Positions 1 to 8,900 of a stretch of DNA of 16,896 nucleotides are shown here, one piece after another. Each line of letters begins with the position of its first letter. Position 1 is the stretch's first letter. This stretch comes from JAAFIP01 sp043777795 (GTDB lineage: Bacteria > Pseudomonadota > Gammaproteobacteria > Burkholderiales > Burkholderiaceae_C). The notes below the pieces were generated by a model. That model worked only from the letters and a program-made list of their open reading frames with translations, did not search any database and had not been told where the DNA came from. The stretch lies in contig JAYWHJ010000335.1 in assembly GCA_043777795.1 (NCBI GenBank), positions 1 to 16,896 of the forward strand, given 5' to 3'. Position numbers and translations under genes: made by a program.

Positions 1-1058
1 CCGCATTGGCCCTCAAACCCAAAGCCCGCTTGGTCTCGCCCAAGCTGATCGCCCCGGCAGGCCCTTTACCACCCGAACTGGCCGAGCGGTTGGGCAAGCA
101 AGCGCTAGCGTGGTTGGCCCAAGGCTTGTCCCTGGCTGGGCGCGACCTGGCCGGAGCCAACCTGCGTGGCGCGCAACTAGCTGGCATTGACCTGAGCGGC
201 TGCATGCTTGAATGCGCTGATTTATGTGGCGCGGATTTGAGCGGCGCACGCCTAGACCAGGCCGTGTTGACCCAAGCCACCTTGGTAGCCACCAACTTCA
301 GCGGTGCCGATTTAACCGGTGCCAACTTATGCTTCACACAAGCACAAGGAGCATGCTTTGCACAAGCCAGCTTGCACGGCGTCCAGGCCATGTACGCTCA
401 GTGGGAGGGTGCGCAGGGCCCGGGTGCAGACCTGTCTAGCGCCCGGCTGAATGGGGCCAATATGAGCCACAGCTGTTGGGACGGTGCCAACTTAGAACGC
501 ACCGTTTTTACCGATGCAAACCTTACCGCCAGTCAGTGGCGCGGCGCCAAGTTCAACCAATGTGTAGGCTGGAAGGTGCAGGGTCAAGGAGCCGACTTTT
601 CACAATCCCGGTGGACGCGTAGCGCCTTGGTTGCTTGCGAGTTGAGCGCCAGCCGCTGGCAGGGCGCGCGCCTGAGCCAACTCCAAGGCAACGCCAGCAA
701 TTGGCAGGGTGCAGATTTCAGTGGCATTAAGGCCCAGCGCTGTGGTTGGCCTGCTGGGCAACTGTCCGGTTCCAATTTCAGCGCAGCCTATGTGGCCGAC
801 AGCGATCTGAGTGGCGCTGATTTGCGCGCCTCCACACTAGACCACGGGTGCTTCAGTCGCAGCCTGTTGATGCGAACACAGCTGAGCGGTGCCAGCGCAC
901 AAGGCACTGACTTTTTTCAGGCTCTCTTACGAAAAGCCGATTTCAGCGGCACCGACCTGCGCAGTGCCAGCCTGTACCAAGCCGAGCTGACCGAGATTTG
1001 CTTGGCACAGGCGCAAACCCAGGGTGTGCGGATGGATGCCAAAAGGTTGCTGCCATGA
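1..1058 (+). CDS. Pentapeptide-repeat protein of a T6SS tip module (5' partial)
   Basis: The reading frame is open from the first base of the window. The earliest in-frame start-like codon is a TTG at base 6 with no visible Shine-Dalgarno site, so the true start is almost certainly upstream. About 350 residues are visible. From roughly residue 45 they are pentapeptide repeats of the A(D/N)LxG type (for example ADLAGANLRGAQLAG), which fold as a right-handed four-sided beta helix with about 20 residues per turn. In the middle the repeats degenerate but tryptophans still fall at multiples of five residues. In related T6SS loci a DUF2169 adaptor domain is often fused to or next to such repeats beside DUF3540 and DUF4150 genes, so the missing N-terminus may carry DUF2169; that is inference. 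The stop overlaps the next start by four bases (ATGA), implying translational coupling. Function is probably spike-tip or effector loading, not demonstrated. Confidence 0.85.
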   Translation, partial: ALALKPKARLVSPKLIAPAGPLPPELAERLGKQALAWLAQGLSLAGRDLAGANLRGAQLAGIDLSGCMLECADLCGADLSGARLDQAVLTQATLVATNFSGADLTGANLCFTQAQGACFAQASLHGVQAMYAQWEGAQGPGADLSSARLNGANMSHSCWDGANLERTVFTDANLTASQWRGAKFNQCVGWKVQGQGADFSQSRWTRSALVACELSASRWQGARLSQLQGNASNWQGADFSGIKAQRCGWPAGQLSGSNFSAAYVADSDLSGADLRASTLDHGCFSRSLLMRTQLSGASAQGTDFFQALLRKADFSGTDLRSASLYQAELTEICLAQAQTQGVRMDAKRLLP

Positions 1059-2143
1059 ACCCCACTGTCTGGGACGAAATCAACCGCTGGCTGCGCTTGG
1101 GTCGCCCTGTCCATGCGCAAACTCTGCCAGGCTTGGATGCCACAAACCGCTCTTTGGGTCGTGCCGTGTTCAACCAGTGTGACCTGCGCGGCAGCCGTTG
1201 GAGCGGTGCCGACTTAACCGGCGCAACTTTCATTAGCTGCGACTTGCGCGGCGCTGATTGGCGCGGTGCGCAACTCCAGCAAATGAGTTTTTCGCAGTGC
1301 CCGCTGAGTGAATCACGCTGGAACGAGACGCCTTCATCGCTACTTAGCTTTGCCAATTGCAGCCTAAGCCAAAGCGACTGGCGCGGCGCTCGGTTGGAGA
1401 AATCAGCTTTCGTTACTTGCCCGCTAACGGGTTCGACTTGGCAAGGCGCTGTGCTGCTGCGCAGCGCCTTCAATGGCTGCGACTTTGTCGCCAGCCAATG
1501 GGCCAACGCGCAGTTGCTGCAAAGTGCTTTAGTGCAGGCAGATTTGCGCCAGGCCGCGTTGACTGGGCTGGTGGCCCACACCAGCCTATTCATTAAGGCC
1601 AACTTCAGCGGTCAAAACATGATCAATATGGCCTTGCAGCGCTGCACACTACAGGAAGCAGATTTTTTTGATGCCGATTTGAGCGGTGCCAACCTGGCCG
1701 AGTGCAACGCCTTGGGGGCACGCTTTGAGCGCACCCAAATGAACAATCTGATAGCGCCCAACGTGCTCTTCGCCCAAGCCACCCTGCACGACTGCCAGCT
1801 GGGTGGTGCCCAGCTCGCAGGCAGTGTTTGGCAAAAAGCACAGCTCAGTAACACCCACTTTGGCGGCCGGGGTCTTGCGCCCGCCCGCTTGGCGGGCAGC
1901 GTCTGGGATCACGCCATGCTCAGCAACGTAGATCTCAGCCGCGCCGACCTCAGCCGCGCCCGCTTCGCCCACACTCGAGGCACAAAGGTGCGCTTTGCAG
2001 GCGCACGGCTAAACCATGCCAACTTGCATGCGGCCCAGTGGCACGACTGCAACTTCAGCGGTGCCGATCTGAATGGTGCCCAGGGCACTGACCCTGCGCT
2101 CGCTGCCGCCGAAAAACACAGCCTGGAAATGGAACCATCATGA
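1055..2143 (+). CDS. Second pentapeptide-repeat protein, T6SS tip module
   Basis: This encodes 362 residues. I chose the ATG at 1055 over the in-frame ATG at 998 because it overlaps the upstream stop as ATGA and has an AAAAGG stretch about eight bases before it. Pentapeptide repeats cover nearly the whole protein. Between residues 49 and 149 the pattern is very regular: tryptophan recurs at 49, 69, 89, 109, 129 and 149, and cysteine at 42, 62, 82, 102, 122 and 142, exactly one beta-helix turn (20 residues) apart. Later repeats return to the common ADLSGANL form. No signal peptide or membrane segment is visible. It sits between the first pentapeptide protein and the DUF3540 gene, with four-base overlaps on both sides, so it is probably made stoichiometrically with them. 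The role is unknown; by context it is a structural or adaptor component of the secreted tip. Confidence 0.88.
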   Translation: MNPTVWDEINRWLRLGRPVHAQTLPGLDATNRSLGRAVFNQCDLRGSRWSGADLTGATFISCDLRGADWRGAQLQQMSFSQCPLSESRWNETPSSLLSFANCSLSQSDWRGARLEKSAFVTCPLTGSTWQGAVLLRSAFNGCDFVASQWANAQLLQSALVQADLRQAALTGLVAHTSLFIKANFSGQNMINMALQRCTLQEADFFDADLSGANLAECNALGARFERTQMNNLIAPNVLFAQATLHDCQLGGAQLAGSVWQKAQLSNTHFGGRGLAPARLAGSVWDHAMLSNVDLSRADLSRARFAHTRGTKVRFAGARLNHANLHAAQWHDCNFSGADLNGAQGTDPALAAAEKHSLEMEPS

Positions 2144-2718
2144 AACCCGCCACACTGGCCTCGCTCAGCCCGATTCGTCCTCAGTCCGCTGCTGCGGCCC
2201 TACAGCCCCCGCCTGCGCAGTGGAGCGAGGCCTGCATCAGCCAATGCCAGGCGGGTACCAGCTTTCGGCTCAGTGACGGGCGTCTGGCCCGCCAAGCGCT
2301 GTCGTGCGTGGTCACCCCTGAGGCGGGCGACCAGGTGGTGTTGCTGCACAGCGCCAGCGGCTTGTACATCAGCCATGTGCTGCAACGCCAGGGCCTGCGC
2401 GCACAACTGGCGGTGCCTGGTATGGACACGCTGGCCATCACCCAGCACAGTGTCGCCATCAATGCCAAGAGCGCGCTGGCCTTGCGCAGTTTGGGGGACA
2501 TTGACCTCATCTCCGCCCAAGGTTCAGTAGCACTGAGCGCCCGCCACGTGCTGACCAGCGCCAGCGAAACCCTGGTGCAGAACGCCCAGCACCTGATTAG
2601 TCACGCCCAGCATTGCGTGCTGCAGGTGGCTGCCTTGCTGCGAGTGCACGGCAAGCAAACCCTGATCACCGCCGAGCAAGACATGAAGCTCGATGCGGAA
2701 CGCATCAGTCTGGGCTAA
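2140..2718 (+). CDS. DUF3540 family protein, T6SS associated
   Basis: This 192-residue protein starts with an ATG overlapping the preceding stop by four bases. The middle part (about residues 45-95) contains the DUF3540-like stretch ALSCVVTPEAGDQVVLLHS followed by a short strand-turn-strand pattern. The C-terminal half alternates hydrophobic and polar residues (ALRSLGDIDLISAQGSVALS and similar), which suggests a repetitive beta structure like the needle-like tail of VgrG proteins. DUF3540 proteins are known from T6SS clusters next to DUF2169, pentapeptide and DUF4150 genes, but their biochemical role is not established. The order pentapeptide, pentapeptide, DUF3540, DUF4150 here matches that module. 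Family assignment is from recalled motifs and gene neighbourhood. Confidence 0.78.
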   Translation: MKPATLASLSPIRPQSAAAALQPPPAQWSEACISQCQAGTSFRLSDGRLARQALSCVVTPEAGDQVVLLHSASGLYISHVLQRQGLRAQLAVPGMDTLAITQHSVAINAKSALALRSLGDIDLISAQGSVALSARHVLTSASETLVQNAQHLISHAQHCVLQVAALLRVHGKQTLITAEQDMKLDAERISLG

Positions 2719-2733
2719 AACGCGGCAAATACC

Positions 2734-3132
2734 ATGTTCGCCAACACCAATCTTTGCGTGGTCAATTTCGCCTTTCCGGACGTGTGCCTAACACCTTCGC
2801 CTGTCGGACCAGTGCCCATTCCGTACCCCAATTTTGCAATCTCTATCACCCACGTCCCCTCGCAGTTCAGTGTGATCATCGGCGGCGGTTTAGCCGAAAA
2901 CTTGGTTACCCAAGGCACGCTCAGCAACGGCGACAACGCGGGCGTAGCTATGGGCGTGGTCTCTGGGATGGTGATGGGGCCGGATCGCTACGTTTTAGGT
3001 AGTCTCAAGGTTTGCATGGGTGGTGTCTTTGCTACCCGTTTGACCAGCGTGACAACCGCGAATGGCATGGCCGGAAATATGGTGGGCATGAGCATCACAC
3101 CCTCACAAGTGTGCGTGCTGGTACTGAGTTAA
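2734..3132 (+). CDS. DUF4150 PAAR-like spike-tip protein
   Basis: This 132-residue protein closely fits the DUF4150 (PAAR-like) family. The N-terminus (MFANTNLCVVNFAFPDVCLT) and the following PVPIPYPNF segment are family hallmarks. Later come the conserved glycine-rich strands and the C-terminal PSQVCVLVLS. PAAR and PAAR-like proteins cap the VgrG spike and can carry effectors. This one ends right after the domain, so it has no fused toxin and any cargo must be delivered by another partner. The start at 2734 is fixed by agreement with the family N-terminus; the upstream Shine-Dalgarno sequence is weak. It lies 15 bases after DUF3540 and 7 bases before tssJ, tying the tip module to the structural operon. 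Confidence 0.85.
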   Translation: MFANTNLCVVNFAFPDVCLTPSPVGPVPIPYPNFAISITHVPSQFSVIIGGGLAENLVTQGTLSNGDNAGVAMGVVSGMVMGPDRYVLGSLKVCMGGVFATRLTSVTTANGMAGNMVGMSITPSQVCVLVLS

Positions 3133-3139
3133 CGCTCTC

Positions 3140-3616
3140 ATGAAAACCCAGAACACGTCCCTTCTGCGCTTCAGCCTGATTTGCTTGATACTGTGCTTGG
3201 GCGGCTGCGCCGCCGTCAAAAGCGTGCTGGGCATCAAGCCCCACACCGCACTCACGCAGATACGAATCCAAGCCCTGGCAGGAGCCAACCTGGACAACGG
3301 CACTGCGCTGGATCTGGTCTTCGTCTACGACAGCCAACTACTCCCCCAGCTACCCAAGACCGGGCCACTCTGGTTTGCTACCAAAGCCGACTTGATGGCC
3401 AACCATCCTCTGACGCTGGACGTGGCGCGGGTGCGCATTGCACCCACCAAATTCACCGACATCACGCTGAACGCAAGCCGCCGCAAGGCTGTAGCTGTTT
3501 ACACCTACGCCAATTTTCTGGCACCGGGCGGTCAGGCCATGGGCGACTTGACCTTGTTCAGTTGCGCTCAGATCACACTCAGCCCCAGCGCCGTGATTTA
3601 CCAAAGCTGCAACTAG
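3140..3616 (+). CDS. tssJ: T6SS outer-membrane lipoprotein TssJ
   Basis: This encodes 158 residues with a clear lipoprotein signal: a basic N-terminus (MKTQ), a hydrophobic core at about residues 8-19, and the lipobox LGGC at residues 20-23, so Cys23 should be lipidated. Residue +2 after the cysteine is alanine, not aspartate, consistent with sorting to the outer membrane. The mature part fits TssJ (VasD/Lip family), a small beta sandwich: an early strand TQIRIQALAGANLDNG, a hydrophobic strand LDLVFVYDS, and a C-terminal strand ending in a cysteine. TssJ binds the periplasmic C-terminal part of TssM and anchors the secretion complex in the outer membrane. Length is typical. It follows DUF4150 by 7 bases and precedes tssK by 22. 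Confidence 0.88.
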   Translation: MKTQNTSLLRFSLICLILCLGGCAAVKSVLGIKPHTALTQIRIQALAGANLDNGTALDLVFVYDSQLLPQLPKTGPLWFATKADLMANHPLTLDVARVRIAPTKFTDITLNASRRKAVAVYTYANFLAPGGQAMGDLTLFSCAQITLSPSAVIYQSCN

Positions 3617-3638
3617 CCACCGATTGAAGGAACCCACC

Positions 3639-5132
3639 ATGGCCCAAGCTTCATCCGCTATCGACGAGCTTTCAGCAGGCGCGAGCACAGACCAACGCCA
3701 CGGCCTGCCACGGGCGCCGGTCACAGCGGGCCTGCCCAACGCCGTGCAGTGGTCTGAGGGCATGCTGCTTTCGCCCCAGCATTTGCAGCAAAACGAGCTG
3801 TTTTGGCAAGAGCAACTACGCTACCGCCTCGCGCAATGCCTGCCGCAAGGTTGGGGCATAGGCGCGCTGGAACTCGATGGTGTGAAACTCAAAGCAGGTC
3901 TAGTAGCACTGCGCAGACTCGAATGCCTGATGCCCGATGGCACGCCAATTGTCTATCCCGGCAGCTACGAGCAAGCCTTGGAGATTGATGCCAATGCGGC
4001 GCTGGCGCAAGACCCCGCTGGCGTGCGAGTTTCTTTGGTTCTGCCGGTGCGTAGCGCCGCTGCCACGCGCCACGACGGCGCTTTGAAACGCTACGATGCT
4101 GTGCCCGGCAATATGGCGATTGACGAAAACACTGGCGTAGGCATGGAGCCGGTGGATCGGCTGCGTCCGCGCATCCAGTTATGGATTGGGCACGCCATAC
4201 CGGCACAGTATTTAGCCTGCCCGCTGCTGGAGTTAACCCGGCGCAGCGATTCGCGCGCCATCGAATTACGCCCCTACCACCCACCGCTGCTGCGCTGGGA
4301 CGCAGCTGATTTTTTGGCGGGCACCAGTCTACGTAAACGCCTGCAACTGGTCAACACCGCGCTGTGGACACGGCTACGCGAACTGGCCGATCACCGTGAT
4401 AGCGACGGCCCAGACGACGACCCAGCGTTAGCCGCTGCTGGCCAGGCCTTGGCCGCTGCACGACGCTTGGCGACTGTGTTGCCGCAATTTGGCCTGCTGG
4501 TCAACCGCCCAGAAGCCAAGCCGCTGGAGCTGTACGACAGCTTGGCCCAGGTAGTGGGCGCTATGGCCAGTTTCGGCCTGAACCCTATTCCTCCGGTGCT
4601 AGACGCCTACCAGCACGAAAACTGCGAACCCCAGTTTCGACGCGCGCTGGACTACGTGGTGCGCAAGCTCAGCTATATCGCTATGGGCCACAAGTTTATT
4701 GAGTTTGACCGGGTAAGCCAACACCGTTTTGTGGGGGAGCTACCGCCGCAATTAGGTCATGAGGTGATCGTGGAGTTGCGCCTGGGTGAAGGTCGTAGCG
4801 CTGACCACGCCGACCGCCAGGCGCTGGAACAATGGCTCAACGAAGCTTGCATCGCCACTGAGGATCTGCTTGATCAGGCTTTACGCGCGCGTCTGAGCGC
4901 GCGACCCAGGCTACTGGGTGCCAACGAGATAGCGCAGCGCGGCTTTCGCTCTGGCGGCGTACTATTTGCGATTGGCAACGAGTTCATTGACGGTGACGGC
5001 CAGCGCCCGCAGCCCCTGCTTCAAGCAAGCAAGCGCTTGGCCATCGATGCCGATGTCAGTGGCAGTGGCCTGCAACCGGCCAGTATCCTGCTCTACCAAA
5101 CCCGCCTTGGCAGCGCCAGGCCAGGTATATGA
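3639..5132 (+). CDS. tssK: T6SS baseplate protein TssK
   Basis: This encodes 497 residues. I chose the ATG at 3639 because GAAGGA lies at 3626-3631, seven bases upstream; an in-frame TTG at 3624 is unlikely because it would overlap that site. The TssK (ImpJ/VasE) signature VQWSEGMLLSPQHLQQ appears at residues 36-51. In most family members this motif is within the first ten or so residues, so there is an N-terminal extension of about 30 polar residues. The rest follows the family: the YHPPLLRWDAADFL region near residue 215, a helical middle segment, and a C-terminal domain. TssK is a cytoplasmic trimer linking the baseplate to the TssL/TssM membrane complex. The stop overlaps the tssL start by four bases. 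Confidence 0.95.
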   Translation: MAQASSAIDELSAGASTDQRHGLPRAPVTAGLPNAVQWSEGMLLSPQHLQQNELFWQEQLRYRLAQCLPQGWGIGALELDGVKLKAGLVALRRLECLMPDGTPIVYPGSYEQALEIDANAALAQDPAGVRVSLVLPVRSAAATRHDGALKRYDAVPGNMAIDENTGVGMEPVDRLRPRIQLWIGHAIPAQYLACPLLELTRRSDSRAIELRPYHPPLLRWDAADFLAGTSLRKRLQLVNTALWTRLRELADHRDSDGPDDDPALAAAGQALAAARRLATVLPQFGLLVNRPEAKPLELYDSLAQVVGAMASFGLNPIPPVLDAYQHENCEPQFRRALDYVVRKLSYIAMGHKFIEFDRVSQHRFVGELPPQLGHEVIVELRLGEGRSADHADRQALEQWLNEACIATEDLLDQALRARLSARPRLLGANEIAQRGFRSGGVLFAIGNEFIDGDGQRPQPLLQASKRLAIDADVSGSGLQPASILLYQTRLGSARPGI

Positions 5133-5890
5133 ACCCATCGCTACAAGCTCCTGACGCGGCGCAGCCACACGCCTTGCTGCTGGGCTTGTTCGCCGAGTTT
5201 TATGAAGAGCTGGTGCGCATCAAACAGCAGGCCCAGCGCGGCACCCTGCCCGACTATTTATGCGATGGCGGCATCGCACCCGTCACGCCCCAGGCGCTGG
5301 CTGGTGCCGTCAGCGCCCGCCTCTTGGCCGTGCTGGCGGGACAACACCGCCAATTGGAGCAACGCGGCAGCGAAGCCCAGCTAAGTCAGTACCGTGCGGT
5401 CAGCTACGTGATGGCGGCCTTGGCCGACGAAGTGCTGCTGTTTGACCTGGACTGGGCGGGCCAAAGCGCCTGGCTGTCGGTGCTGCTGGAGCATCGGCTG
5501 TGTGGCTCGCGGCTTGCAGGAAGGCGCTTTTTTGAACAGGCAGAAGCGCTGCTGGCTTCGCCTGCGCGCAACACCTTGCAGTGCGACCTGGCCTCGTGCT
5601 ATTTACTGGCGCTGCAACTGGGTTTTAAAGGCATGCACCGCAGCGTGCGCAGTGCTGCCGACCTAGATCCTCTGCGCGAGCGGCTGTGGCGCTTTGTCAA
5701 CGGCAGCTCCCCGCCCGACTACGCGTCACAGCTGTTCCCCCAAGCGCACGCCCACACCCTTGTGTCGGCACAGGACGCGCGTATTGCCCCCACAGCGCCT
5801 TGGCTGCGTGCTGCACAGGCATGGGTGTGTGGCTTTGTGGTTCTGTCCTCGCTGTTGTGGCTGTGGCTGGTGCAGCCTGTCCTGCGCTGA
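5129..5890 (+). CDS. tssL: T6SS inner-membrane protein TssL (DotU family)
   Basis: This encodes 253 residues, starting at an ATG that overlaps the tssK stop. The cytoplasmic DotU domain is recognisable: FAEFYEELVRIKQQAQRG near residues 21-38, YVMAALADEVLL at residues 93-104, an AWLSVLLEHRLCGSRLAGRRFF segment at about 114-135 (given here as a family match), and LALQLGFKGMHR near residue 160. A single hydrophobic segment at about residues 230-250 ends the protein, so it is tail-anchored with almost no periplasmic part. There is no OmpA-like peptidoglycan-binding domain, so wall anchoring, if any, must come from another protein. TssL binds TssM in the inner membrane and TssK on the cytoplasmic side. 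Confidence 0.94.
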   Translation: MNPSLQAPDAAQPHALLLGLFAEFYEELVRIKQQAQRGTLPDYLCDGGIAPVTPQALAGAVSARLLAVLAGQHRQLEQRGSEAQLSQYRAVSYVMAALADEVLLFDLDWAGQSAWLSVLLEHRLCGSRLAGRRFFEQAEALLASPARNTLQCDLASCYLLALQLGFKGMHRSVRSAADLDPLRERLWRFVNGSSPPDYASQLFPQAHAHTLVSAQDARIAPTAPWLRAAQAWVCGFVVLSSLLWLWLVQPVLR

Positions 5891-5897
5891 AAAAATC

Positions 5898-5911
5898 GGA
5901 GCCCGAACTTG
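5898..5911 (+). promoter_or_regulatory. Shine-Dalgarno site and TTG start of tssM
   Basis: GGAG at 5898-5901 is seven bases before the TTG at 5909-5911. No in-frame ATG keeps the full N-terminal membrane helix, so this pair decides the start. A TTG start normally lowers initiation and may limit the amount of TssM relative to TssL. Confidence 0.65.
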
Positions 5912-8900
5912 AACACTCTGTTCGCAGCACTCAGCCTCAGCGCTCTCGCGCTGGGTACCCTGGCGCTGTGGTTGGTACTGCGTGCGCGTCAGGTGCCGCC
6001 GCTGCGGGTGGGTCTGGGTTCGCCGCCACCAGCGCCACCTGCCAGCGCATGGCGAAATTGGCCACAAGCAGCCTGGAGCTACCTGCGCCACCTGATCGCC
6101 CTGTTGACCACGCCCACAGCCAAACGCTACCGTCAACCTTGGCTGCTGTTGCTGGGCGAGCAACGGGCCGGCAAGAGCAGCCTGCTGGCCTCACTCACCT
6201 GGGTGCAGGAACACCCCGAAGCCCAGGCCGTAACCCGCCCTAGCCTGCCCTTCACTGCCTGGCACACGCTGCCACAAGGCTTGTTGATCGACCCAGATGG
6301 GCAATTGAGCAGCGCCGTGCCTCACAGCCCTCAGGCCGCGCAATGGCATCAGGCGCTCGATAGCATCAGTGCACTACGCCCGCAACGCGCGCTGGACGGT
6401 GTGCTGCTGCTGGTCTCAGCGCGCTCGCTGCTCAAACTAGAGCCAGCCCAGCGTTTGGCGTTGGCACAGGATGCGCAGCGCCAACTACAAACCCTGCAAA
6501 ACCGCTTGCGACTGGCGCTGCCGGTCTACGTGGTGGTAAGCCAGTGCGATGCCATCGACGGTTTTGGCGCTTTTTGGCGCGTATTTCCCAGGCACTTGCG
6601 CACCCAAATGCAGGGCTGGTCAGCGCCAAGTAGCCTGGCCCAAGCCGGGCCCACTGAATGGCTGAACAGTGCATTCGCCGAGCTGGACGCACGCCTGAAA
6701 GAACTGCAAGTCGAGGCAGCTGGACAGAGCCAGAAAATCAGCGAAGCCGATGATTTCTTCCTCTATCCCCGCCACTTTGAGCAACTGCGCCACCCGCTGC
6801 GCGACTACCTGACCGAGGTGTTTCCGGAATCGGCGTGGGAGCCGCCCTTTCAGTGCCGTGGCATCTACTACTGCGGCGTGGTACAGGCAGCAAGTACGCC
6901 CGCGCCAGCGCCGCGCAGCGATGTGGCTTTTGTTGGCGAGCTACTGGAGCACAAGGCGCTCAAAGAGCGCGGACTGGCGCGAGTGGTACGGCCCACCATC
7001 TGGTCTCGCCACCCAACCCTGCGACTGCTGCAAAGAGTCGGCCTCGCGCTAGCGCTGGGCCTGACGCTTGCGCTTGGCTTGGCTGCTTGGCAGCTCGATG
7101 AAAAAGTGGTTACCTTGAAACAGGCCCTGCGCCACTTGCCTGCCGCCAGCGCGCCAGCCTCCGGCAGCAGTGCCTGCATGCTCAAGCCAGGTCTTGACGA
7201 GGCCTTTAATCGGGCGGCGCTGGTAGATCCGAGTCTGAGCTTTGCGGCGCTGCCGCTGTCATGGTTTGACCAGCGCGGCAGTTACCAAGCGGTGCAGGCG
7301 GTAGCGCAGCAGGTGCTGGCCGCCAGCGTGTTCCCGGCGCTGGCCTGCGCCTTGCAGCAGCGCGCCGACCAACTCGCCGCAGCCCTGCCCCAACCTGCCC
7401 CCGGATCAGAATCGGGGGCCAAGAGCTCCGCTCATGCCCGCGGCCTGGCACGCTTGCAAACCCAAGCCCAAGCTGTGCAGGCGCTGGAACTGAATCTGCG
7501 CCGTTTTGATCTGCTCAAGACGCAGGGCGGCGAGCACAGTGGCCAACGGATTGATCAGCTCAATCAACTCAGCCTCTACCTGTACTCCGCGCCGCTGCCT
7601 ACTGCAGCCTTGGCCGAGCGGGGCGCGCTAGCCCTGGCATTGGCAGCCATGCCTTTTGGCATCGCTTCGCCTTCTCTGGGCCGCCAGCGCGAGGCCATGG
7701 CAAGGCAATTAGGTGTCCAGCCCGCGCAACTGCACTCCGCTTTGCGCGCCCACGTCGCAGCAGGCCCATCCTTGCTGGCCGGGCTGGCACCCAAAGCGCC
7801 TGTTCTGAGCGACAGCGCGCGCGACTTCAGCGCCTGGTTAGCCTGGATCAACCGCGAGTGGCTGCCCGCCAACCCTCTGAACAATCCCTGTAGCAGCGAC
7901 GCGCGGGTGCTGGAGCAGCTGCTGCGGCCTTTGGTTCAAAGCTACGGCTACCCCGCATCCCTATTGCAAGATCTGCCCTTGTTTGGCGATGCCAGTTGCT
8001 ACCGTCCTGCGCTGCAGGTTCTACGCAGCACCCAACTCTCCCCCTATGGCCCGCTCACGTTGACCCAAGGTGCAAGCCTGGTGCTCAACCCAACTTTGGA
8101 TACCGAGCTGCGCGGCTTTAGCGCCTTGCTTGGACAAAACTTTATGCAGAGCACCAAGCCCCTGGCGTTTGACTGCATCAAATCTGCACCAGGCTGGCGC
8201 ACCGTGGACTTGGGCCGGGCACAGGCCTTTGCCCGTACCTACCAGGAGTTCATTGCAGTCCAACAATTGGCCCCCTTGGGTGTTCCGCTCGCCCGCAGTC
8301 CTCTTTACCTGCGGGTGGCCACCGACCAACTTGAACGCGTGATGAACGACGCTCTGTTGGCAGCCCAGTCCTCAGCTGGCGCACCCGACATCCTGGTCGG
8401 CTCTGGCGCTGTGTCACCAGCAGACCAGCAAATACTGGCGCAAAGCAACGACTTCAGCGGCACAGTGCAGCCGTTGCTGAGCACCCTGCGCCTGTACACC
8501 CAATTGGGATTTGGCAGCAGTGCTGCCAAAGTGACCCAGTGTGCGCGCGACTACGCCTCCGCGGCGCTGGGCCGCGTGGCCGCGCTAGCCGATCAAAGCC
8601 GACTGTACGAACCCGACCCAGGCCCGGCCAAAGGCCCTCTGCTGAACCTGGGTACCACGCCCGTGCTGCGCGACTACCTGAGCGGCCAGCTGGCCCGCGC
8701 CAAAGTGTTAAGCGACTATGCCGCCCCGTTTGCCAGTCTGCTGCAAGCCACCGACATCACCATCACTGCGCCATCCACTCCCAGCCAACTACCGCGCTAC
8801 TGGACTAACACCGCCAACTTCTTGGGCAACTACGTGCAGGCCCACGACCAGGCCGGACAGGTGGGCCATGTAGAGAGCCTGTTGCTGAAAACCGCGCCGG

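Noticed and set aside
998..1054. In-frame upstream ATG (998) for the second pentapeptide protein
   Set aside because: It lies within the first pentapeptide gene, lacks a ribosome site, and the ATGA overlap at 1055 with AAAAGG before it is a better start.
943..1602. Minus-strand open frame of 219 codons opposite the pentapeptide genes
   Set aside because: It is the complement of a strongly periodic coding region with a GC-rich third position; no recognisable protein and no ribosome site. The + strand frame explains the sequence fully.
7397..7419. GCCCCCG / CGGGGGC inverted repeat in tssM
   Set aside because: Only seven pairs in a GC-rich coding region, so chance is likely.
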